Shown here piece after piece: positions 47,689-59,313 of a DNA stretch of 64,000 bases; within the stretch, counting starts at the first letter, position 1; the number at the start of each line of letters is the position of its first letter. The notes below the pieces were generated by a model that saw only the letters and a program-made list of their open reading frames with translations, did not search any database and was not told the origin of the DNA. Both the position numbers and the translations under genes were made by a program. The DNA is taken from contig OZ176055.1 in the NCBI GenBank assembly GCA_964247055.1, positions 3,410,001 to 3,474,000 on the forward strand, read 5' to 3'. The DNA is from Paragordius varius. Its lineage: Eukaryota; Nematomorpha.

Positions 47689-50600
47689 TATAACAATTTA
47701 CACCATTTTTTTCCTTTGATTATAGCCTTAACAAACAGTTAAAGATTAAATATGTATGTATAATCTTAGAAATTAGATATCAATATCTTTTTTGGATAAG
47801 ATAGTATATATATAAATAATTAATAATCATATAAAAATATTATGTAAGGGAGAGAGGTAGATATGAAAATGTACAAAAATTGTCACACCTAAAATATGAC
47901 ACTTTAATAAATATAATCATAGGAGACGACAAGATTTGGACAATTATTTTATCAAATATATATTTTATCTATAAAAAAAATGAACATATTATTACATATT
48001 AATTATGATTAATAATATGTAATAATTATTATTGCAGAAAAATCATAATAACGTTACCAATAATTTTTGGTAATTATTGTCAAAAATTGTCATCGTATAT
48101 ATTTATAAAATAAAATTAACGATTGTTAATGAAATTATCTTGATACACATACAACTCAAAGACGTTTAAACAATATTTTAACTACTTTAAATCCGAAAAA
48201 TATTGTACTTTTGATTAGAGGTGTAGCTAGGGGGATGAAGTGGATTGCGCCGAATTTAAAAAGTTTTTTTAATTTTATTTCAATAAAATAACTATTTAAA
48301 ACCTATTATTTTAAATAAAACATAAAAAAATACCCATTTACGAATATACATGACCACGTTGAATTCGATTATTTTTTTAAAAATGCGAGGGGTCGACGAA
48401 AGGCGAGGGGGGCGCCATCACGGATTCATGCAAATTTTATTTCGTCATAAAATTTTCTAAAAATAATAAAATTTTGCCAATTTGTTAAAATTATAAAAAT
48501 TTGGGCGATTGCGGAGATATTTATATGGAATGACTGAAGGCACATTGGATGCCATATTGAGGCAATTTTATACATATTCTATCATTTAGCCTTGGTAGCA
48601 CAAATTTGAAAAGACTTTATGGATATTTTAATGGAGTTTACGTTTATATACTAATTAGGAAACCATTAGCTGTATATTTTAACAATACTCGGACAATATG
48701 TTTTTACTCGACCCCAAAACGGTATATAATTAATTATAAATTTATTTTATTTAGAGTGTCTCTCCCGTCTATAACTCTGAATATGGTGAAAAATACATGA
48801 CTTATGAAGCGCATCATACACCAGAAAAATTAAATAAATGCTAATTATTTATATATATATATAATATGTTCTGAAATATGCATTGCTTAAAATTAAAAAA
48901 ACGATTATTCTATTGTTTTATCTCATTATACCGACAAACCAATATGTAACACTCATTTTTAAGAATTATAATTTAAAATAAATTTATGTAAAATCCAAAA
49001 CGCTAATGAAAATTTTATAGGTGTGCTGTTGGGAATTAATCCTGCTATTTTTTTTTTGTTTTTGGTGCAAAATAGTCAAGAAAAAAATTTGAAGTATCAA
49101 ATTGAAAAAAATGTCTCAGCCCTCCTTATGCATAATGCTGGTATATGTATGGACGCCTTTGGACCTCCTTAGTAAGCCTCTTAGTTGGGCCGGCAACAAT
49201 TAATTTTGGATATATTATTTAAATGAATAGAAATATTTAAACCGCCCTGAAGCATTTAATTCGAACTATAAAAATCAGCTCAAAGGACTCTATGATTTAC
49301 AGACAAAATATATATTACTTTGAAAATTTGGCCAAATAAAGCTGTTATTATCTCGATATATTTGGCTTAGGTCCTCTTTATATAGGGAAGCATTTTTTTT
49401 ATAATTTGTTTGTCCAAATCGATAGTACGGTCACTTCTATAAATAAAAGCAAAAAATCACGATGGTGTGAAATTTGAAATTCATGCTAAATTTGTATGTG
49501 GATATTTATTATGAAAACTTAAAGAACCCAACGTGAATACTGGAAAAAAATTCTGATGATGAATTAATGCGAAATACAGGGACGAAGTTCAAATTAAAAG
49601 TTAAGATTCCAAAGGCGAAAATGGTGTTAAAAATTAAATAAAAATTTTTTAGATTTAAATTAGTTGGTAAATACATATACAGACACATATGATTATATCT
49701 CGTTTCCAAAAATGGAGCTTTATATCAAATGGTAATGGATGTTTGATTTTAAATTTAATAACCAAATTATCATATGTAATTTATTTTTGGACTTATATTA
49801 AGTGGATCAATATCTAAGTTAAAAACGTATACTTCAAAATGAAATGATCTATATATATTATATATAAATTTGCTCTAAATTATTAATTATATCCTTTATA
49901 AGATTATGGTCTATTTGTTAAATCTTTTAAACCAAATTAAGCGGTTTACAAAGAATGTCGAAAGCTGGCTCGCACACAATGGGCAAGCTGACTAGTTTAA
50001 CATATCGAATCAAATTAAAGTAATAAATGTTAAATATTTTTTTCGCCAATTATTTTTAGGTTCATAAAATACTTGTAAAAAGAGATGTTTTGCAATATCT
50101 TGTGAGTTATAGATCAGATCTGTTTAACAGGAAATTTCATCTACAAAATTTCACAAAATCTAGAAAAAAATATTTTCCTAAACAAATTTTTGATAATCTA
50201 AATTTTGGCTATGATTAGCAAAAAATATTAAAATAAATAGTTGTTTTTTGGTGTCTTAAATCTAAAATCGAATAAAATATTTGTTAATGCCCTTATATTT
50301 TCGAAATGCGGCCCGCCGCGAAGCCATTTGCGTTGGATACCCCTGATCAAGCTAAAGATAATCACTCTTTTCTGAGATATGTCAATTTTGAAACGTTTTA
50401 TCCAAATCGACATTATACTAGAAGCAAAACTCTTTTAAAAAATTGAGCGATTTGAGATTTTCTGATTTCGTTTAAATATGTTTGATATCTTGAGTAATTT
50501 ATAAGCAACAAACTAATCCCCAATAATGATGCATTTCTTGCCAAAATATATATTTAATATAATTTTGACTCTCTTTATTTTGCACGAATAACATTGGAAC

Positions 50601-53589
50601 TTTGATCTCAATTTAACGTGAAAATAATTTTTCAAATTTATTTATTGTGAAATGAGTTAACTTTGGCTTTACGTATCCAATCTCATTCAAAAATAGTATG
50701 GTATGGATTCTGTGTTTAAACATGACCATTTTAAACATAACATTTAAAGTCAATACCTTTGAGTCTTAAACTTATAAAGAGACATTTCGTCTTTTAAGTT
50801 TAATTTGTTCCCGGATAATGTTGCGACTGAAATTAAATTTTTACTGATTTGATAAGCTATGTCTTTGTGCACTAGGGACGTTTATGTATAAATCTTGTCG
50901 ATTGTCTAAAATTTATTATCTTTTAAGGAGCAGTTATCATGGTATATTCGTGGTATTAGGTAAAGGTTTGCATGTAAGATTACACAAATACTCTATATGC
51001 AAAACCACAAATATGTCCCACAACGTAGGTTAGACAGGGCCTCCTACATTGAAACACAAAATGCTGAAAAGGCAATATAAATATTAAGATTTACTATTAT
51101 ACGACTAGTCATCCCCTCGTGATGCTCCTATCACCGGTTGGTGGGTGTTTTTATTTTTGTGTATTTTATGTTATTAATTTAAATATTAATACTAAAACTA
51201 AGTATCGATGAAAGTATTTCTAACTATGTTGGTAAAAGCCTTTCAAGTATAAATTTAGAAAGTCTTGATTTTAGCATTATTTTTAAAGGTTATAAAATAT
51301 TTTTCTTAAAATTTGCTTTTTGAAGATTAAGATCCATTGCATTTTTTTATCGAAAGATTTCATTAATTATTAAATACCCTAATTTTAAAATTATCTCGTT
51401 TTTTAATACATCGTTGAATAATATCCTCCTTAAAATGTCGCAATCTTTCTTATCTCACAATACATGATAGTAATATTAATGATATCCAATTTATAATATG
51501 ATGCAATAAATATTTTGGTGTTAAATTATCTTAGGGACAACCCATCTTAAACGCACACATAAAGGTGTACAATCTCAAATTTTGCACGCAAATTCTCTAT
51601 CCTATTCAAGTTTTAATGCTAATAAAAATATGTGAAATTACTATTAATTACGTCTATTATATGATCGTGTTTATTAAAATTTTATTATTCGTTCGTTGTT
51701 CATGTCATATTCTGGAATTGGTAGAATTTAATTTTAGCGTTTTCGTTTATTTTGACTCTAATTTTTCCATCCTTCTTCGCCAAATCCAATTAAATATTTA
51801 TAACCTTTAAACACCAAACAACCAACCAAATACATAATATTTGTAATTGAAATAATTATATTAATATATAAGAATGATGTAAATATATATATATATAAAT
51901 AATAAAAATAATAGCATAAATAATCATATAATCACAGTAAAATTGTATTAATAGATTGTAATCTGAAACAAGATAGATAATTAGTAAGATTTCGGACATA
52001 AAAATACAAAATGGAAATAAACGAATGGATAAATGTTGTCAACCAATATAAATAATTAACAATGCTTGCTCTGTTACATACATACACAATTTCTTTTAAA
52101 ATTAAATCAAAAAAATAATTCATAAATTATTCAAAGGGGCATAAATCTCTGTTCATTTCCATCACAGGTAATTATATCTCAAATCAAAGAAATCGTTATA
52201 TTCCAATTTACACAAATTATGCTTGAAATATTAAATCGAAGCAATAAAAAATGTTATATAAAAAATTATCTAATGCTTAGGGTAAACTCACGGGAACTCT
52301 TATATTTAGCCAAAATCAAAAATCGTAAATTATGGGTTTTATGGTAGAGAATGTCTTTATGGAAAGAACTTAACCCATTGAAAGAGGTTGGAAACGCTGT
52401 GCCATCTACTACATAGCGAGCCGGGTCTTAAATAAATGATGCATTTATATAATTGGCGAGTTTATTTTTATTACACTGTGCAATAATAATAAGGGTCAAA
52501 ACTTTAGATCATCTGATTATTAAAAGGTTTCGAATAACAAGATGATACAAGCTATTAGAGTAGAAAAAATTTCCCTGATATTAGTCAAAATCAAAAAATC
52601 GCATATTCATCGCAATCAGTTCGAATAAAAATAAATATAAAAGAGAACCTAGATTTTAATTGTTAATAGCTATCATAATATAAATATAAGTATAAACGGA
52701 AAAATTATATCTATATTTTTGGGTATTTGAAAGACATATAAGAATAAAAGTAAATAGCTCCGTAGCATTAAATTTGAATAAAAAACTTGCGATTATGCGG
52801 TGAACTTTTTATTTAATATCATTTGTGTACTATACATATAAGGTCAAATATATTGCTTTCAAAAAATAATTAATAGTATAAATTTTTTATATAATTTGCA
52901 CCAAAAGAAAAATGTATAACACAAATTGCGGCAGAAAAAACTCTTACGGAGTGAATTTCATAATTTAGGGACCGCCCAAAACTTTTATTAAATAATTTTG
53001 ACGCCATTTATAATATTCCAATTTAATTAAAAATTTAATTTCCATATATTTATAAAAAACTGGAAAATAATTCGATTTTATATAATTGTTTACGGCTTTT
53101 TGCTTTTAATTCATTGCCATATTTGTTTAAACGCTATTATTTTTATAACCATATGCGTTTTAATGCAGTAGTTACCAAATTATATATCAATTAGGACGAA
53201 ACGCCTGTTTTATTTGTCTTGCCTATTCTTTTAAAGGGAGATAATTTGGTGATGCACCGGGCGCCATAGTTAAAGGGGCGCCTGATCTTAAAATTTTTTA
53301 ATTTTATTTAAAAAAATAGGTATAAAGTTTCATTTCAAATAATACATATACCCATTTATGAGTAGTCATGACCATCAATCTTAAACAAAATTTGCTTTAG
53401 TATTATAAATATTTTAATCTAAAGGTAAACAACTGTTTTATATCCTTATTTATTAAACTTCCACATTATCTTCAAGCTCTTATCTTTGTTAACATCACCC
53501 TATTGATATCATTCATGGAACCTACCTTTAAATAGTTGCTTTAAGTCATTAAGGTGTCAAACATAAAATTAATACCATAATCAATTTTA
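47684..53589. other. Long gene-poor AT-rich stretch with transposon scraps
   Basis: No host gene was recognised in almost 6 kb. Scraps include a GC-rich patch at about 48215-48430 (AGGTGTAGCTAGGGGGATG; GAGGGGGGCGCC), a hAT right end near 50300-50345 (AATGCGGCCCG to GATACCCCTG) and a GGGCGCC patch at about 53250-53290. None has both ends. Small exons of a fast-evolving gene could be missed here. Confidence 0.45.
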
Positions 53590-53790
53590 TTTCAAAATTA
53601 TATATATTGTTTGGACGAACAAAGTCCTACTGCTACCTCCCCGCGGTGTTGGTCGGATGACCTTTGGTAAACGAACAGCAGAGGCCAGTTTTGGATGTTC
53701 TGCAAAAACATCTACTCCGTAAGGAGTTTTTTCACAAGGGCATGTGAAAAGTAAAAACCTGGACACCTTCAAAATTGAAGACAAAAAGCC
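53590..53790 (-). other. GC-richer open block of unknown nature downstream of fibrillarin
   Basis: This block stands out by base composition and is open on the minus strand over about 60 codons, with parts such as TPYGVDVFAEHPKLASAVRL and IRPTPRGGSSRTLFV. A diverged copy lies in fibrillarin intron 4 (about 57015-57180). It matches no protein or RNA I recognise. It could be an exon of an unknown gene, an RNA gene or a transposon piece. It is not the last exon of fibrillarin, which was found elsewhere. Confidence 0.35.
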
Positions 53791-54207
53791 ATCAAGTAAG
53801 TATCAAGTATTGTTTGCTCAATGCCACCTACCAACAAATATTGAAGCGATTCATCAGGCTTAAAGATTTCAATAGTAAATTTATAATTGATATTTTATTA
53901 GGCAATGGTAATGAAAATTTGAAGGATAGGTGTATATAAATTTAAGCTTTTTTATGATGGGCAAGAACTTTATATAGAAATATGTGATTGCAAAATGTTG
54001 CCCCGGAGTTAAATACATTATTCCTTTAAATAAAAAATTCTATGAATGATGCAATAAAAAGGAGGTGTTTTTCATTACATGACTCCCAAATGTATGCCTT
54101 TATCATACGTTATTAAACAATCAGTTATATGTAGGTAAACAATTTATTCATAATTTTAGGATTCGTATTTATTTATTATATACATTTTATTTTTTGTATC
54201 CTTATTT

Positions 54208-57200
54208 CTACTTGGGTTTGGGAATTGGTCTAATGTATAAAAATAATATATATTATATTTAACAATAAAACATTTATTCCATTTTTTTCGAAAAAAGTTT
54301 TAAGCATAAAAAATTAACCTGTATTCTCCAACCACGACACAATGATCTCTTTCATATGGTTCAAGTGTGATTTGTTCTAATGGTTTCAACTTATCAGCCC
54401 GGAGTTTTTGTACTTCACCAGCAAAAATAACTTCGGGTTGCGCCGTAGAATCTATGCAATTTGCCTAACATAAAAATAAATTAAATACAAATTTTAGATA
54501 AGGAGAGGTTTTACAAAAATATTTCATCATAAGTTTATCATATTGACGGATAATCTAATAAAAAATTACTAAACTGTTTCATTAAAATAAATATGTAATG
54601 AAAACAAGAAAATTGTAATCCATTTTCAAACTATAGCCTTCATAAGCATTGGTAAATAAATATGTGGTATATATAGAGAATCCATTTACCGGAACATAGC
54701 TTATTTAATGTTTTCCAATGCATATATCAACAAATTATACTTTACAATTTTTCGGAAAACTTATCAAACTATAAAAATTTAGAATCAACCTCAACGATTG
54801 GATTATATAATATAATTTGTAAAACATTTCTCCACTTTGCTACCCATATCTTGATAGAGATGACATAATGACCACCGACTTTTAAATATATTTCGGCCTT
54901 TTTAAATATCTTTGGTTTTTTTCATTTAAAAATGACCGAATGTAATGCCGTGTACTTCGTTTTTTGTCAAGTCTCCAATTCGTCATGAAACATATTATAA
55001 TAGATTTTTATCGCTTTAATTTAATTTTATTAGTTAAAACAATTTCACCCCAAAAACATTTCAAACACTCAAACAGTTTTAAATATACCATGTTCAACAC
55101 ATTTTTTATATATTTAAATACCCATACCTTAATAGAGATAACAAAGCAGTAACTTTTAAATCAGGCATTCATGACCAAAAATGGGATTATAATTTTATCG
55201 TTTTAAATAACATAATTATTTTAGCCCAGGCAGCCCAAAATATGACATATTTAAAACATCCCAGAAATATTTCCACACAATTATCACTTATACCTTGATA
55301 GATATGACATATATAAATCACCGACTTTTAGGTATGTTTTCATAAAACTCTTTTCCCTTCCTAATATTTTTTGTAATCATATATATTTTCAATCAAAACG
55401 GACCCATTGTTGTAAGACAAGTTTCTTACGACTCTAGTTTTTACTGTCAAGATTTTATTAATAGTATCAACACTGACACATAAAAAAATTTACAATGATT
55501 AAACAATCTACAAACCCTACTACCCATACATTGATATATGTTTGTAATGAATCAGCCCTTAAGTATGTTTAAGCATTAACAACCATAAAAAAGCTTACTA
55601 TTATTTAGGCTCAAGATCAAATCCCCAAAGCAACACAAAAATATCACACAATTTAAACATTTCTGTTACACAACTATCACCGCTTTACTTTGAATGATAT
55701 GACATAATGACTACTGGTTTTTAAGTGTGCCTTAAAACTCTTTTTGCTAAAATTTTTAGATATCATACATATATTGTATAAAAAGGCCCACTCCTTTAAA
55801 ACGAAAATGTTCACGTCTTTGTGTCTCTGAATCAAGACTTTTACCGTAAGACATATTCTATTAATCAAATCAAGGATATTTTAACCCGTAAACTCCCCAA
55901 AACACTCTTAAATCTTACATATTATACAATTTCTTCTATGTCTATAAATCTTACACCCCCATACCTTAATAGAGATGACATAATGACCGCCTGCTTTTAG
56001 GTATGTTTGAGCATTGAGTGCAAGGATACGAGCTTGATCAGGTTGGGCCACATCCTCGAAAATGACATCTACAATGGGAACTAACATGCGATACTTTAGG
56101 GGGTGACGGGCATCCTCAACAATGGGAACAATGTTAGGTCTACTCTTGGCCACATTAAGGAGATCACGGCCACTCCGGTGTGAGAACTCGACGGCATAAA
56201 CTCGTCCTTCCTGAAAATAAATATATACAGTCATGTATCCTTTATTTTATCAAAAATTTTTTTTTTTTTTCGTTAAATGGATACGAATTTAAAAAAGAAT
56301 GGAAAAAACAAGAGGTATAGTAATTCTTATACTTTTGTGATGAATATGATATTGATAATACCATAGAGCACTTGTTTTTTACCATTTTTTAACAAATATT
56401 TATACCCATTTAACGAAAAAATATTTTTGATAAAATAAAGGATACATGACTGTATACTTATAGTCATCAATTAGATGTATTTTTCAATTTTAGAACAATG
56501 GAATTATAGAATATAAAATAGAGTTTAAAGTCATAAATATTTAATGTACATAATATATAAATTAATTTTAACTTCAAATTACAGATTAATTATAATAATT
56601 ATGCTATAATGCCGTATTAAATTTGGTAAAATTATTTTCACTTTATTTTAGCAACTAATAATATTATTTAGACAACCTTAGTAAGTTTTACATTTATTGA
56701 GTGAAGTGAATATTAGGAAAATTTTCTAAAGAATTGATTCTTATTTCTTATCACAAAGATTTTTTTAAATCTATTATAATAATTAAGCCACAGTGCCGTA
56801 AACTCTGGGCAAACTTTATACGTTATAACTAATATGTGATGAATAGTAGGGTGAACATACCCGCATTTATTTTAGTTATCAACAAATTGATTTAAACACT
56901 AACATAAATAAAGTAAAGTAAGGTAAATTTCACCAAAATAAACTCTACCACTATCTATAATATACATTCGGTTTTTTTAATTTAAACATAATGTATCATT
57001 ATTTTTTATAGACTCACACTTTGTATACGAACAAAGTGCTATTGTCATTTTCCCTATTGCTAACTAAATTCTTTTTAGTAAACTAATAGCAAAGAACAGT
57101 TTTCAGAATAAAAAAAATTTGCAAAGATTTTTTACAAGGACGTATAAAGTAGAATATGCTCCAAAAGTGGCATAACATAGCATTGAAAACAATAAAATGT

Positions 57201-58679
57201 ACATCAAATTTAACATATAGTTTTATCGATTTCAATCAACTAAAATACTCTACCATTTAACAACAGGTTTACTAAAATAGTTTTCATTTAAAAAATGAAA
57301 TGAAAAACTTCCTTTAGCCGTTAATTTAATATTAGACATGGAATACAAAAATATTAAAAACAAAAAAGAAGAAAAAAAACAAGATAAAATTAAACATTGT
57401 TTAACAATGCATCCATGAAAAAGAAAGATTAAACGCGTTTTTTACAAACAACAGATTTAAAGGACTTTCTTGGATGATATGAATTTCTTTTTAAGCTAAA
57501 AACGTTTTAACAGCCAACAAAAACATTTTCTTATAAATTAATCGAAATGCAAATTTCGTTACTTAGTCTACCAAAGCAGCATTAGATTGAAAATTATCTA
57601 GAAAAAATTATTATGACATACTTACTTTTTCCATTATAGAAGAAAAAAAAACTTACTGGACCAACTAAATCGGAAACGTGAGATACTGTGGTACCAGAAG
57701 CAGCTCCCAAATACAAAACTTTAGATCCCGGTTCAATCCAAATGTTACCAACTCCACTAAGAATGGCAGCTGCTAGTTTAGATCTAAACGGGTTCCATGT
57801 CCTATATTCTATCTTTTCATCACCAGTCTGCACACAGAAATACGGTAAAAATTGATATTATAAAGACATGGTAAAAAGTTTAAAATAAATATTTTTCTTA
57901 ATTTTTCAAATATAAGTGATCGTTTTATACGAAAAAATAAGGAAAAAAGATGTATATTGGTAGGTGTATACCAAATTATCTATTTCAACCTTTGATATTA
58001 AGGTTCAAAAAGTAAGGTTATTTTTTTAAAAAAATATTTGTCTTTTAATTTTTCTGAATAATATTAATTTAAATATTTTTTTATAATGATTCAATATATT
58101 AGGCAAAAAATATAAAAAATAAAATTACCCCAACAGCAATCTTCTTTTCACCGTAAACTGTATTGCCTGGAATCAAATTTAGAGTAACCAAGGCATCCTC
58201 TTTCCCGCGAGCCACAAAAACACCTAAAAATATATTATTCAAATTATGTAATAAATTTTTTATAATAAAAAGTTAATTTAGCTAAATGGTTTAAAATATT
58301 AATAATTGTAAAACTAATCTAAAACTTAGGAAAAAAGTAATAATGAAAATATTCACAGGCTGAAATATGATAAACATGCAAGATAAGGTATTTAAACCTG
58401 GATGCCTATGCGGCTCAACCACAACTTTTTGGCCTCCTTTGAAACCGCCGCGTCCTCCACCTCGCCCACCCCTGCTTCCGCCTCGTCCCGCACTTCCACC
58501 TCCCCTATGTCCTCCTAATTTTAATGATCAAAAATCACAAAATATTTTATGTAAAGTAAAACTATAATTCAAAAGCTAAAAATTTGAGTTAAAATATTGA
58601 TAAATATACCTCTACCACGGCCTCCGAAGCCTCCTCCTCCTCCGCGTGGTGTTCCTCTGTTACCGAAGCTAGGTCGCAT
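54208..58679 (-). CDS. FBL: Fibrillarin, box C/D snoRNP 2'-O-methyltransferase, seven exons
   Basis: Exons: 58679-58610, 58514-58398, 58223-58129, 57827-57657, 56210-55965, 54464-54319, 54229-54208, all GT-AG and in phase; 288 aa (human 321). The N-terminus is a Gly/Arg domain ([20 protein letters not shown]), shorter than in vertebrates. Then come [20 protein letters not shown], the SAM-binding [63 protein letters not shown] and [18 protein letters not shown], ending RPIPKPK. It methylates rRNA in the nucleolus, guided by snoRNAs with NOP56/NOP58 and the 15.5K protein. The last exon is only 22 nt. Introns are 95, 174, 301, 1446, 1500 and 89 nt; the two large ones hold a MITE, an unknown duplicated block and an exon-copy array. 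A TTAA MITE lies 49 bp upstream of the ATG. AATAAA lies at 54191-54186. Confidence 0.96.
54840..55740 (-). repeat. Array of decayed copies of the fibrillarin exon-5 end within intron 5
   Basis: The last 50 or so bases of exon 5 and the first bases of intron 5 recur about five times in the intron, all in the same orientation, near 55681-55740, 55521-55580, 55281-55340, 55121-55170 and 54841-54900 (spacing roughly 160-280 bp). The exon ends [14 protein letters not shown] followed by donor GTATGG. The copies read [34 protein letters not shown], a shifted version, and [15 protein letters not shown]. At the copy near 54841 the donor GT has become AT; the one near 55121 keeps AAG|GTATGG. Intronic sequence between copies is also loosely repeated, so the unit is the exon end plus intron start. 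Confidence 0.8.
56228..56452. mobile_element. Tc1/mariner-type MITE just upstream of the fibrillarin exon-5 acceptor
   Basis: A 225-bp element with inverted ends of about 50 bp, starting CAGTCATGTATCC and flanked by TA on both sides (56226-56227, 56453-56454). The TA target and CAGT start fit Tc1/mariner MITEs. The ends are still very alike, so the copy looks young. Its near end lies 17 bp from the acceptor AG at 56212-56211, so it may supply the branch point or pyrimidine tract of that intron. Confidence 0.8.
57015..57180 (-). repeat. Diverged copy of the 53.6-kb GC-rich block, in fibrillarin intron 4
   Basis: Blocks ACGAACAAAGTGCTA, TAGTAAACTAATAGCA, GAACAGTTTT and TTTTTTACAAGG match the block at 53590-53790 in order and orientation, but the base composition has drifted to AT-rich and the frame is lost. 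This is a decayed duplicate of whatever the other block is. Confidence 0.55.
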
Positions 58680-58727
58680 GGATATGTTATGTCGAGATAC
58701 AAAAAGTGCTAATGTTATATTATTTAA

Positions 58728-59309
58728 CACTTGGATACAACACATTCATTTTAGTCCTTCGATTCAAATTGGGGTAGTTAAATACCCCAGGCCTGTTTAA
58801 AATTAAATCCTTTAAAAAATATGGAAGGAATCAAAACCATGGCAAAATTTTGCACTAATATAACATAAATAAACCGAAATATATAAAAATTTTTATTCAA
58901 AAATACTTAATATTACTTATTTTAAGCTAAAACCGAAAGGTAAAAATTTAGTCAACGTGACATATGTGCAATGGCAAAATTGAAAAACAATACAAAATAA
59001 ACCGCTTTTTCTGTTTCTATCAATGTTAGATGTAATTTAATTAAAAAATAAGCTCTAATTCTAACCTTAAAATTAAATAAATACAATATTTTGCAAAAAT
59101 TTTGTAAAAACAAAATGGCGGCGAAGTAGTTTGACATGGAACTTTTTTTTCAAAACAAAATTTCATTTAGATATTTTGGCATATTCATATAATTTTTATT
59201 AGGATAGAAGCATAAATTTAAATTGGGACCGTTTCCTTCAGTAGTTTTTTAAAAATCCTAAATCAAATTTGGTCTGGGGTATTTAGATACCCCAAATTGA
59301 ATCGAAGTG
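58728..59309 (+). mobile_element. TTAA-flanked MITE, copy 6, abutting the fibrillarin start
   Basis: A 582-bp well-kept copy with TTAA at 58724-58727 and 59310-59313 and ends CACTTGGATACAACACATTC and ATTGAATCGAAGTG. It lies only 49 bp upstream of the fibrillarin ATG (58679, minus strand), so the gene's promoter must lie in, or beyond, this element unless it fits in 48 bp. Confidence 0.85.
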
Positions 59310-59313
59310 TTAA

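Noticed and set aside
53587-53784. Minus-strand open frame considered as the last exon of fibrillarin
   Set aside because: The true end, RPIPKPK, was found at 54229-54208 in phase with exon 6 and with a good acceptor and AATAAA. This frame does not continue the protein.
58367-58800. Plus-strand proline-rich frames (PRPPPRPP)
   Set aside because: They are the antisense of the Gly/Arg-rich exons of fibrillarin.
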